A stretch of DNA of 5,571 nt from Gammaproteobacteria bacterium (GCA_018903185.1 JAHIQV010000254.1:1-5571), one strand, 5' to 3'. Positions 1 through 5,571 are shown, counted from the first letter of the stretch. Program-made: numbers and translations. The notes: generated by a model from the letters alone, not told the origin.

Positions 1-855
1 TCCACCGCCTCCCTTGCTCTTGACCCAACCGCGTTGCGGGTCGTAGCCCCAGAGCGCGAGCAGAAAGAAAACGATCCCACATCCGAGCACCACCGACCAC
101 GACAACGCCGTGAACTGCCCCACCATGGCGTAGCGCATGGCCTCGACGGCGTGGGTGAAGGGGTTCCACTCGGCCAGCTTGAGCAGCCACCACGCGCCCG
201 ACTCTTCAAGCTTCCACAGCGGGTAAAGCGCAGGGCTGATGAAGAACATCGGGAAGATCACGAAGTTCATCGTGCCGGCAAAGTTCTCCAGCTGCTTCAC
301 GTACACCGAGAGCATCAGTCCGAGCGCGGCGAGCATCGTGGCACCGCAGGCCATGGCGATCAGCAGCCCCGGCAGGTTGGCCAGCGGCACCTCCACCCCA
401 AAGGCCCAGGCGATGGCGAGGAACACCCCCATCTGCAGCACCGAGAGGCAGGTGCCCGCGAGCAGCTTGAAGGCCAGCAGCCAGCCACGCGCCAGCGGCG
501 CGGTGAGCAACAGGCGCATGACACCCATCTCGCGGTCGTAGACCATGGAAAGCGAGCTCTGCATGCCGTTGAACAGGGCCACCATGCCGAGCAGGCCGGG
601 CACCATGTAGGCCTTGTATTCGATGTAGGTCTCGTAGGGCGGCACGATGGCGACGCCGAACACGTTGTTGAAGCCGGCCGAAAACACCACGAACCACAAC
701 AGCGGCCGCACCAGCGCCGAGCCCAGGCGCGTGGGCTGGCGCAGGAAGCGATTGAGCTCGCGGCCCACCACCGCGCGCAGCGCGCGCAGCAGATGCAGGG
801 GCAGCGAGGGCGCTGCGAGCGGTATCACGGACACGTTCATGGGCGCGCTTTGCAT
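1..855 (-). CDS. ABC-2 type permease of the PQQ-linked alcohol-catabolism ABC system (3' end cut by window edge)
   Basis: Inner-membrane permease subunit that should pair with the ATPase at 4382-5122. The frame stays open to base 1, giving 285 codons. Family members are about this long, so only the last few residues are likely missing. With the start at 855, hydrophobic spans lie near residues 44-64, 83-102, 126-150, 160-186, 195-212 and 252-270. The segment MNFVIFPMFFISPALYPL followed by WNPFTHAVEAMRYAMVG is the typical C-terminal signature of ABC-2 exporters of the DrrB/NodJ type. The MGVMRLLLTAPLARG stretch fits the cytoplasmic coupling region. I chose ATG 855 because AGGAGA (860-865) sits 4 nt upstream of it. 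The alternative ATG at 840 overlaps the previous stop as ATGA but has no ribosome site. The gene overlaps the end of the binding-protein gene by 19 bp, so translational coupling is likely. The PQQ-linked assignment comes from family resemblance and neighbours; the ABC-2 permease call itself is firm. Substrate and transport direction are unknown. Confidence 0.88.
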   Translation of the reverse strand, partial: MQSAPMNVSVIPLAAPSLPLHLLRALRAVVGRELNRFLRQPTRLGSALVRPLLWFVVFSAGFNNVFGVAIVPPYETYIEYKAYMVPGLLGMVALFNGMQSSLSMVYDREMGVMRLLLTAPLARGWLLAFKLLAGTCLSVLQMGVFLAIAWAFGVEVPLANLPGLLIAMACGATMLAALGLMLSVYVKQLENFAGTMNFVIFPMFFISPALYPLWKLEESGAWWLLKLAEWNPFTHAVEAMRYAMVGQFTALSWSVVLGCGIVFFLLALWGYDPQRGWVKSKGGGG

Positions 856-2120
856 GCACTCTCCTGTTCATCGACGCCCAGGGTATCGAGCACTTCCTTC
901 GGGTGCAACACGCCGTCGAGCGGCGCGGTGCCGACCACGCCATCCACATGGCTCAGGAACAAAGGCTGGCGCAACTGGCCGTCCCAGGCGCGGAACGACA
1001 GGCTGCGGCCCTTGAAGCCGTCGAGCGTGGTGCCGCCGCCGCGCAAGGCCTTGAGCTGTTGCGCGATGGGCGCCTTGGGGTTCTCGGCCAGCACGGCGGC
1101 CAGCGCGCGGCCCGCCGCCCAGGCCGCCCAGTCGTGGCCCTGCATGGGGCGCTGCGCGAGCTTGAAGAAACGGCGGCTGAGCTGCGGGCCGCCGTGGCGT
1201 TCCCACTGCGGGTGCCAGGCTGCGGCCACCAGGCCATTGGCGCCAACCACCGGGCGCGGCCACTGCGTGGCGTACGGCAACAAGCGCGCGAACTCACCGT
1301 CGCTGTCCATCACCGCCACCACCTCGTGTTCGCGGTCGCCGGTGAGCAGGCGCGTGTTGCCCAGGTCGCGTTCGCGTGGGTCGCCGGTGAGCTTGAACGG
1401 CTTGTGCGCCACGACCTTGATGCCAAAGCGTTTGGCCGAGCGGTTGAAGGCCTCGGTCATCAGCGCGTCGCCCGGCAACGGCCCCTGCAACAGCAGCGCC
1501 TTGCGCCAGTTGCGCGCGGCCAGGTACTGTGCCAGCGCGTCACCGAGCATGGCGCGGCTGGGGGCGGTGTGCAGCAGGTGGGCGGCACACTGGGCGCCAC
1601 GCAGGCTGTCGTCGTCCAGCGCGGCGTTGAACACGATGGCACCACCCAGCGCCGCGGGCGCGGCCTGCACCAGCGCGCGCAACTCGGCCAGCGGCAGATC
1701 GGCCACCACGTGCTGCACCCTCAGCGCCTTCAACTCGGCCAGCGCCTTGGGCAGCGCAGCGGCATTGGGCAAGACCACGTCCTTCACCACCAGCTCCAGT
1801 CCGGCGGCGTCCAGCTCAAACGCCGAATCCTCCGCCGCCAGCGTCACACCGTCGACGGCGCGCCCGGTCGGATGACCCGGGTAGGCCTTCTCCATGCGCC
1901 GCGGCGCGTGCCGCGGATCACCATCGAGCGACACCACGGCGATGGTGATCTTGGTGGCTGCGAAGGCAGAGAACGCAAAGGCACCCATCAAAGCCAGAGC
2001 GGTCGAGCGCCACAGCCCCGTCCAGGGCTCCCGCGGAACCGGCTTCGCCGGGCCGCTGGGAGCGCCCCCCCGGGGGGGGATGCGGCTACGCGCAGCGAGC
2101 AAGCAACGGGGGGGGGTCAT
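837..2120 (-). CDS. Periplasmic substrate-binding protein of the PQQ-dependent alcohol dehydrogenase-associated ABC system
   Basis: Predicted secreted binding protein with a type 1 periplasmic-binding (branched-chain amino acid receptor-like) fold. From ATG 2120 the product is 427 residues. A Sec-like hydrophobic segment, ALALMGAFAFSAFAA, lies at residues 41-55, with cleavage likely just before TKITIAVV. Alternating alpha/beta segments follow, for example KALLLQGPLPGDAL (207-220) and HEVVAVMDSDGEF (265-277). The C-terminus has the DTLGVDEQESAC ending that I associate with the PQQ-linked family. The start is doubtful. ATG 2120 overlaps the propeller stop (ATGA), lacks a ribosome site, and puts about 35 Pro/Arg/Gly-rich residues encoded by an intergenic repeat before the signal peptide. 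An atypical CTG at 2015, 12 nt after GGGAG (2028-2032), would give a compact 20-residue signal peptide. In-frame TTG codons occur at residues 7 and 44. The gene lies in an apparent operon between the propeller and the permease. The ligand is unknown. Confidence 0.85.
   Translation of the reverse strand: MTPPRCLLAARSRIPPRGGAPSGPAKPVPREPWTGLWRSTALALMGAFAFSAFAATKITIAVVSLDGDPRHAPRRMEKAYPGHPTGRAVDGVTLAAEDSAFELDAAGLELVVKDVVLPNAAALPKALAELKALRVQHVVADLPLAELRALVQAAPAALGGAIVFNAALDDDSLRGAQCAAHLLHTAPSRAMLGDALAQYLAARNWRKALLLQGPLPGDALMTEAFNRSAKRFGIKVVAHKPFKLTGDPRERDLGNTRLLTGDREHEVVAVMDSDGEFARLLPYATQWPRPVVGANGLVAAAWHPQWERHGGPQLSRRFFKLAQRPMQGHDWAAWAAGRALAAVLAENPKAPIAQQLKALRGGGTTLDGFKGRSLSFRAWDGQLRQPLFLSHVDGVVGTAPLDGVLHPKEVLDTLGVDEQESACKARP
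860..865 (-). promoter_or_regulatory. Ribosome binding site of the permease gene
   Basis: AGGAGA on the minus strand, 4 nt before ATG 855 and inside the end of the binding-protein gene. It favours ATG 855 over ATG 840, from which it would be 19 nt away. Confidence 0.7.
2030..2117. repeat. Comamonadaceae-type GC-rich intergenic repeat with nested palindromes
   Basis: The block contains a 14-bp perfect palindrome of seven C then seven G (2065-2078), a hairpin CCGGC-TTC-GCCGG (2039-2051), and a run of nine G (2108-2116, read as C on the minus strand). The general pattern is a C-run, GCTCGCTGCGCG, a C-run/G-run, then CCGGCGAAGCCGG. It resembles dispersed intergenic repeats I know from Comamonadaceae genomes, which often begin right after a stop codon, as here after the propeller TGA. 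It is not a separate gene. It overlaps the nominal 5' end of the binding-protein frame. The outer boundaries are approximate, and membership of a dispersed family is recognition from memory, not tested. Confidence 0.6.
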
Positions 2121-3112
2121 TTCGCGACGAGGACCGAGTGCGGCACCCGTCCGGCCGGCACCGTCTTGATCGCCTTGCCACTCGCCGCGTCCACCAGCGT
2201 CATGTCATCGGACAAGCCATTGGCCACGTACAGCGTCTTGCCATCCGGCTGGAATCCCATGCCCCAGGCGCGCTTGCCGACCAGGATCTGGCTCTTCACC
2301 GCCTTGGTGGCCACGTCGACTTGCGCCACGTGGTTGGCCTTGCCCAGCCCGACCCAGATGCTCTTGCCGTCCGGGCTGATGGTCATGCCCACGGGCGTGA
2401 TGTCGGCCTGGCGCATGCCCTTCACCTCGAACTTGATCTTCTGCTTTTCGGTGTGGGTCTTCGTATCGACCACGCTCACCGTGGCATCCAGTTCGTTGGT
2501 GACCCACAGTTCGGCGCCGTCGGGTGACAGCACAAAGCGGCGCGGGCGCTTGCCGACCTTGATGTTCTTCGTGACCTTCTTCGTGGCCAGGTCGATCACG
2601 TGGACCACGTTGGCCACTTCGGAGGTGACGTACGCGGTCTTGCCATCGGGCGTGACCAGCACACCTTCGGGCTCGCCGCCGGTCTTGACTTCGAACAGGG
2701 GTTTCTTCGTGCCGATGTCGTAGGCGGCCACCACGTTCTCGTCTTCGATCGACACGTAGGCGGTCTTGCCGTCGGGGCTGAGGTCGAACATCTCGGGACT
2801 GTCGCCCAGGGGCACCGTGCCGGCCAGCTTCGCGGTGGCCACGTCCACCAGGCCCATGGCGTTGCTGTCGCCACAGATCACCAGGATCTGCTGGCCGTCG
2901 CCGCTGAAGCTCATGTCGCGCGGACGCTTGCAGACGTCGATGGCGCCGGTGCGCTCACCCTGTGCATCGAACACATAGATCTTGTTGTCCTTCTCGCTGG
3001 ACACATAGACCTTGCCGGCACCCTGGGCCTGGGCGGAAAAAGCCAGGGCGGTGGCGGCTGCGGCGATGGACACGGCACGCAAGGTGAAGGCGAGTGGGGC
3101 GCGAAGGGCCAT
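2117..3112 (-). CDS. PQQ-dependent catabolism-associated YVTN-family beta-propeller protein, secreted
   Basis: Secreted protein of 331 residues. A Sec signal peptide occupies residues 1 to about 29: Arg residues near the start, a long Ala-rich core, and a SAQAQ cleavage region. The rest has seven YVTN-type repeats: KVYVSSEKDNKIYVFD (34-49), QILVICGDSNAMGLVD (75-90), TAYVSIEDENVVAAYD (117-132), TAYVTSEVANVVHVID (159-174), ELWVTNELDATVSVVD (201-216), SIWVGLGKANHVAQVD (251-266) and TLYVANGLSDDMTLVD (293-308). SPDGK-like turns separate them, which suits a seven-bladed propeller. Only two cysteines occur in the mature part, C61 (in CKRPRD) and C80, and they could form a disulfide. ATG 3112 was chosen because AGGAGA (3119-3124) lies 6 nt upstream and the signal peptide starts there; the frame remains open upstream to 3298. 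This type of protein accompanies PQQ-dependent alcohol oxidation clusters; its exact role is unknown. It is the first gene of the minus-strand operon, behind a sigma-54-like promoter. Confidence 0.9.
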   Translation of the reverse strand: MALRAPLAFTLRAVSIAAAATALAFSAQAQGAGKVYVSSEKDNKIYVFDAQGERTGAIDVCKRPRDMSFSGDGQQILVICGDSNAMGLVDVATAKLAGTVPLGDSPEMFDLSPDGKTAYVSIEDENVVAAYDIGTKKPLFEVKTGGEPEGVLVTPDGKTAYVTSEVANVVHVIDLATKKVTKNIKVGKRPRRFVLSPDGAELWVTNELDATVSVVDTKTHTEKQKIKFEVKGMRQADITPVGMTISPDGKSIWVGLGKANHVAQVDVATKAVKSQILVGKRAWGMGFQPDGKTLYVANGLSDDMTLVDAASGKAIKTVPAGRVPHSVLVAK

Positions 3113-3118
3113 GGGAAG

Positions 3119-3124
3119 TCTCCT
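3119..3124 (-). promoter_or_regulatory. Ribosome binding site of the propeller gene
   Basis: AGGAGA on the minus strand, 6 nt before ATG 3112. It decides the start of the propeller gene against the longer open frame that reaches 3298. Confidence 0.8.
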
Positions 3125-3185
3125 GTCTTTTTTGAAATCGGTGAACGGGTGTTCCTGCACGCATCGAAGTGCGCACGGTCGATTC

Positions 3186-3200
3186 GCAAAAACGGTGCCA
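3186..3200 (-). promoter_or_regulatory. Sigma-54 (RpoN) -24/-12 promoter for the propeller operon
   Basis: Read on the minus strand the site is TGGCAC-N5-TTGC. It matches the canonical RpoN promoter at all ten specified core bases, including the GG of the -24 element and the GC of the -12 element at the correct spacing. Transcription would start near 3174-3175, leaving a leader of about 62 nt with the ribosome site before ATG 3112. At even base composition, the expected number of exact matches of this kind on both strands of a window this size is about 0.01. Its correct placement and direction strengthen the call. It implies an AAA+ enhancer-binding activator, which is not encoded in this window. 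Confidence 0.65.
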
Positions 3201-3260
3201 GGCCCACGGGAACAGAAATTGCCTGAAGAACCGCGGCTTCCGGGGCTTTCCCGGGGGCTG

Positions 3261-3292
3261 GAGACACAAACACCGCCCCATGAGACACACAC
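3261..3292. repeat. Imperfect 11-bp direct repeat, possible activator site
   Basis: GAGACACAAAC (3261-3271) and GAGACACACAC (3282-3292) agree at 10 of 11 positions and start 21 bp apart, i.e. two helical turns on the same face of DNA. They lie about 87-118 bp upstream of the predicted start site of the sigma-54 promoter, within the usual range for enhancer-binding activators. The second copy overlaps the first codons of the Bug gene. The role as an upstream activating sequence is inference. Confidence 0.35.
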
Positions 3293-4356
3293 CGTCACGC
3301 CCAGCGTTCAAAAATGGCACAGGGAAAACCCTCGATGCGTTCCACCGCTGCACGAACGGGGTTTCGCGGCGCAGCGTCATGACCCTGGGCGCCTCGCTGG
3401 CTTTCGCAACCGCACTGCCCCGTGCAGGGGCGCAACCGGGCGGCGGCACCACCGACACCTGGCCGCGCAAACCGCTGCAGCTCATCGTGCCCTGGCCCGC
3501 GGGCGGCCAGACCGACCTGACGCTGCGCATCCTGTGCGAAGAGGCCGAGCCGCTGCTGGGCCAGCCCATCGTGGTCATCAACAAACCGGGCGCGGCGGGC
3601 ACGCAGGTGGCGCCGTTGCTCAAGGCCGCCGAGCCCGACGGCCACACCATCGGCCAGGTGCCGATCACGGTGTACCGCCATGCCTTGATGAACCACGTGC
3701 CCTGGGACCCTGTGGTGGATTTCAGCCCGATTCTGCAGGTGTCGGGCGTCACCTTCGGCGTGCTGGTGCCCGCGAGCAGCCCCTGGAAGACGCTGGCCGA
3801 CCTGGTGGACTGGGCGCAGAGACACCCGGGCGAACTGGTGCTGGGCTCCACCGGCATCGGCACCACGGCGCACCTGGCGATGGAAGAGATCCTGCTGAAC
3901 CACGGCGTGCGCTATGTGCACGTGCCGTACAAGGGAACCGCCGACCAGATGCTGGCGATCGCGGGCGCGCAGATCATGGCCGGCGTCAACTCCACCGGTT
4001 TCGCCCCCTGGGTGGACCGCGGCCAGATGCGCCTGCTGGTCACGTTCAGCGCGCAGCGCAGCCCGCGCTGGCCCGAGGTGCCGACGATGCGCGAGCTGGG
4101 CTACGAGCAGGCGGTCTACACCTCGCCCTGGGGCCTGGCGGCACCGGCGGGCACGCCGGAGGCGGTGGTACAGAAACTGCACGATGTGTTCCGCCGCGCC
4201 ATGTTCAGCGAGCGGCACCAGGCGGCACTGGCCAAATACGATCAGGGCCTGGACTACCTCAACACGCACGACTACCGCCAGGCCGTGCTGGCCACGGTGG
4301 AGCGCGAAAAGCGCCTGCTCAAGCGCATGAACCTGCTGGCCCGATCCGCCAGTTGA
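3280..4356 (+). CDS. Bug/TctC-family periplasmic solute-binding protein with a Tat-like signal
   Basis: Binding protein of the tripartite tricarboxylate transporter receptor family (Bug, TctC-like), which typically captures small carboxylates or similar polar ligands in the periplasm. From ATG 3280 it is 358 residues. The n-region is long and holds SRRSVMTLGA (residues 29-38), a twin-arginine-like motif. It is followed by a weakly hydrophobic core and a cleavage region around ALPRAGAQ (about residue 51). Family hallmarks are PLQLIVPWPAGGQTD (65-79), LGQPIVVINKPGAAG (93-107), LGSTGIGTTAHLAMEE (188-203) and YVHVPYKGTADQML (212-225). ATG 3280 is chosen as the nearest start preceding the twin-arginine motif. 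Its ribosome site is poor (GGAG 16 nt upstream). ATG 3379 would remove the arginines, and ATG 3169 adds a coding-unlike extension that crosses the sigma-54 promoter. No TctA/TctB membrane partners are present, so it looks like an orphan receptor. It shares an apparent transcript with the ABC ATPase. The ligand cannot be told from sequence. Confidence 0.9.
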   Translation: MRHTPSRPAFKNGTGKTLDAFHRCTNGVSRRSVMTLGASLAFATALPRAGAQPGGGTTDTWPRKPLQLIVPWPAGGQTDLTLRILCEEAEPLLGQPIVVINKPGAAGTQVAPLLKAAEPDGHTIGQVPITVYRHALMNHVPWDPVVDFSPILQVSGVTFGVLVPASSPWKTLADLVDWAQRHPGELVLGSTGIGTTAHLAMEEILLNHGVRYVHVPYKGTADQMLAIAGAQIMAGVNSTGFAPWVDRGQMRLLVTFSAQRSPRWPEVPTMRELGYEQAVYTSPWGLAAPAGTPEAVVQKLHDVFRRAMFSERHQAALAKYDQGLDYLNTHDYRQAVLATVEREKRLLKRMNLLARSAS

Positions 4357-4381
4357 ACCGTCCACCACGAACACAACAACC

Positions 4382-5122
4382 ATGCCAGAAACCTGCCTGC
4401 TGACCGCGCAGAACCTGCACAAGGCCTACAACGGCAAACCCGCACTCAAGGGCGTGAGCGTGGCGCTGCAGGCCGGTGAAATGCTGGCCCTGCTGGGGCC
4501 CAACGGCGCCGGCAAGTCCACCCTGCTGCAGCTGCTGACCGGCCTGTTCAGCCCCGACCAGGGCACGGTCGTGGTGATGGGCCACGACATGCAGCGCCAC
4601 CCCAGCCGCGCGCTGGCCACGCTTGGCGTGGTGTTCCAGCAGAGCGCGCTCGACATGGACCTCTCGGTGATGGCCAACCTGCTGTTCCACACCGACCTGC
4701 ACGGCTTGCCGCGCGCGGTGGCCAAACAGCGCATCGCCGACGGGCTGGCAGCCATGGGCCTGGGCGTCCAGGCCAGGGCCGTGGTGCGCAGCCTCTCGGG
4801 CGGCACGCGGCGCAAGGTCGAGTTGGTGCGCGCGCTGCTGCACGCGCCGGCCGTGTTGCTGATGGACGAGGCCACGGTGGGCCTGGACCCCGCCTCGCGC
4901 CAGCACCTGCTCGACACCGTGCGCGGCCTGTGCCACAGCCGCGGCATGGCGGTGCTCTGGGCCACGCACCTGATCGAAGAAGCCAGGGTGGCCGACCGCC
5001 TGATGCTGCTGCACCAGGGTACGGTGCGCTTCGACGGTTCGATCGACGCCTTCATGTCCGCGGCCGAGGGACCGGACTTCCAGACCGAGGTGCTTCGCGC
5101 GCTGGAAAAGCCTGGGCTGTGA
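4382..5122 (+). CDS. ABC transporter ATP-binding protein of the PQQ-dependent alcohol dehydrogenase-associated system
   Basis: Cytoplasmic ATPase subunit of 246 residues that presumably energises the ABC-2 permease at 1-855. All nucleotide-binding motifs are intact: Walker A GPNGAGKST (39-47), Q-loop Q86 in VVFQQ, signature LSGGTRRKVE (138-147), Walker B VLLMDE (158-163, catalytic E163), D-loop GLDP (167-170) and switch histidine H196 in WATH. The sequence after Walker B is DEAT instead of the common DEPT. FQQSALDMDLSV and VLWATHLIEE are characteristic of the PQQ-linked ATPase family as I know it. The gene starts 25 nt after the Bug stop and has no recognisable ribosome site, so it may depend on coupling or on a weak site. 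It lies on the strand opposite to its presumed permease and binding protein, which is unusual, since these families normally form one operon. Confidence 0.92.
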   Translation: MPETCLLTAQNLHKAYNGKPALKGVSVALQAGEMLALLGPNGAGKSTLLQLLTGLFSPDQGTVVVMGHDMQRHPSRALATLGVVFQQSALDMDLSVMANLLFHTDLHGLPRAVAKQRIADGLAAMGLGVQARAVVRSLSGGTRRKVELVRALLHAPAVLLMDEATVGLDPASRQHLLDTVRGLCHSRGMAVLWATHLIEEARVADRLMLLHQGTVRFDGSIDAFMSAAEGPDFQTEVLRALEKPGL

Positions 5123-5159
5123 AAGACACAGTCGCTGGGCGCACGTGCCCTCACCCCTG

Positions 5160-5180
5160 CCCTCTCCCAGAGGGAGAGGG
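5160..5180. terminator. Hairpin repeat between convergent genes, possible bidirectional terminator
   Basis: A perfect 9-bp inverted repeat, CCCTCTCCC (5160-5168) and GGGAGAGGG (5172-5180), with a three-base AGA loop, sits in the 70-bp gap between the convergent ATPase and TonB-receptor genes. Its flank CCCTCACCCCTGCCCTCTCCC resembles a CCCTCACCCC-N-CCCTCTCCC intergenic repeat common in Proteobacteria. No T-tract follows on either strand, so intrinsic termination is plausible from position but not proven. Confidence 0.5.
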
Positions 5181-5192
5181 GGAGGAGCGGGA

Positions 5193-5571
5193 TCAGAAGG
5201 CGTAGGTTGCCGAGAGGCCCAGGCCCCACTGCCGACCTGGCGCAGGTTCGAAAAAGCGCTTGTTGCCGTCGTTGGCGATCACCGAGCCGATATAGGCCTT
5301 GTCGCCCAGGTTGTTCACCCGCAGGTGTTCGCGCAGCGTCCAGGCCCCCAGCTTCTGCTCGAAGCCCACGCGCAGGTTGAACACGGTGGCCGCATCGGTG
5401 CGGTCGCTGCCCTGGTCGTCCACCACCATGCTGCCCTGGTGCACCAGCTCCAGCGCGGCGGTCATGCCGGGCACGGCGCGCGGCTGCCAGGCCAGCTCGG
5501 CAAACAGGCTGCGGTCCACGGTGCCGGGAATGCGGTTGCCGGCGGCCACCACACCGCCGCTGCTGCTGGCA
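5193..5571 (-). CDS. TonB-dependent outer-membrane receptor, C-terminal part (5' end outside window)
   Basis: The frame is open through the right edge, so only the last 125 residues and the stop are visible; a GTG at 5552 is internal and not a start. The fragment has the alternating pattern of outer-membrane beta strands. It includes LFAELAWQP, TVFNLRVGFEQKLGAWTLREHLRVNNLGDKAYIGSV-type strands (the NLGDKAY turn is a receptor hallmark) and FFEPAPGRQWGLGLSA, and it ends in TYAF with the terminal phenylalanine required for barrel insertion. It would take up a ligand across the outer membrane using TonB energy. The VIANDGNKRFFEPAPGR stretch recalls receptors of the YncD/PqqU type, which includes the PQQ receptor of E. 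coli, but related endings occur in siderophore receptors too. It converges on the ATPase gene and is a separate transcription unit. Confidence 0.85.
   Translation of the reverse strand, partial: ASSSGGVVAAGNRIPGTVDRSLFAELAWQPRAVPGMTAALELVHQGSMVVDDQGSDRTDAATVFNLRVGFEQKLGAWTLREHLRVNNLGDKAYIGSVIANDGNKRFFEPAPGRQWGLGLSATYAF

Larger units (their letters stand above)
3113..3279. promoter_or_regulatory. Divergent intergenic control region between propeller and Bug genes
   Basis: This 167-bp gap separates the start codons of two divergently transcribed units and must contain the promoter of the propeller-binding protein-permease unit and probably that of the Bug-ATPase unit. It holds a sigma-54-type promoter on the minus strand (3186-3200), the propeller ribosome site (3119-3124), a GTGCGCAC palindrome (3169-3176), a short GAAC-N4-GTTC inverted repeat (3143-3154) and one copy of an 11-bp direct repeat (3261-3271). 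I see no convincing sigma-70 -35/-10 pair for the plus-strand genes. Confidence 0.7.

Noticed and set aside
34..2723. Two plus-strand open frames over 600 codons long (34-1875 and 903-2723)
   Set aside because: They are antisense to the permease, binding-protein and propeller genes, with Arg/His/Gln/Ala-rich composition typical of shadow frames in GC-rich DNA, and no recognisable domain.
3169..3176. GTGCGCAC palindrome as an operator
   Set aside because: It is a single short palindrome in GC-rich DNA near the predicted transcription start. An operator role is possible, but nothing else supports it.
3169..3279. N-terminal extension of the Bug gene to ATG 3169
   Set aside because: It has coding-unlike Cys/His/Arg-rich composition and would place over 60 residues before the signal sequence.
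3113..3298. N-terminal extension of the propeller gene to 3298
   Set aside because: The extension has no family similarity, would read through the sigma-54-like promoter, and a signal peptide with a good ribosome site begins at 3112.
3012..4403. Plus-strand 463-codon frame overlapping the propeller start and the Bug gene
   Set aside because: Low-complexity Arg/Gly/Ala/His translation in another frame of the well-supported Bug gene.
4319..5229. Minus-strand frames opposite the ATPase gene (4319-5014 and 4426-5229)
   Set aside because: They are shadows of the ATPase gene, which has every catalytic motif on the plus strand.
1..5571. CRISPR arrays, tRNA/rRNA genes, insertion sequences, phage or plasmid genes
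   Set aside because: I saw no spaced direct-repeat arrays, RNA-gene signatures, transposase motifs or integrase sites in the window.

Overview
The window is GC-rich, densely coded DNA. Its codon bias, its abundant Bug-type binding protein and a C/G-rich intergenic repeat all suggest a beta-proteobacterium, probably of the Comamonadaceae (Hydrogenophaga/Acidovorax/Variovorax type). This placement rests on pattern recognition, not on a marker gene.

Layout. On the minus strand, read from right to left from about 3112 to the left edge, are three tightly packed genes: a secreted seven-repeat YVTN beta-propeller protein, a periplasmic ABC-type substrate-binding protein, and an ABC-2 type permease that runs off the window close to its expected C-terminus. 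On the plus strand, diverging from them, are a Bug/TctC-type periplasmic binding protein (3280-4356) and, 25 nt downstream, an ABC ATPase (4382-5122). The ATPase converges on the 3' end of a TonB-dependent outer-membrane receptor (minus strand, 5193 to the right edge). A short hairpin repeat lies between those two.

The propeller, binding protein, permease and ATPase match, by overall sequence character, the four components of the ABC system that accompanies PQQ-dependent alcohol dehydrogenases (the ped/exa type of gene neighbourhood). The transported substrate of that system is not firmly established. Here the ATPase is separated from its presumed partners: it is on the opposite strand and appears to be co-transcribed with the Bug protein. 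The 167-bp divergent region therefore probably controls both halves. That region carries a near-ideal sigma-54 (-24/-12) promoter facing the propeller gene and, farther upstream, an 11-bp imperfect direct repeat with 21-bp spacing that could be an activator site.

The most unusual structural point is a repeat element of about 90 bp at the junction of the propeller and binding-protein genes. It is translated in frame as the putative N-terminus of the binding protein and places a nine-base C tract directly after the putative start codon. The TonB receptor fragment, next to a PQQ-linked gene set, raises the possibility of an outer-membrane route for PQQ or a related ligand. This is inference from a 125-residue fragment.
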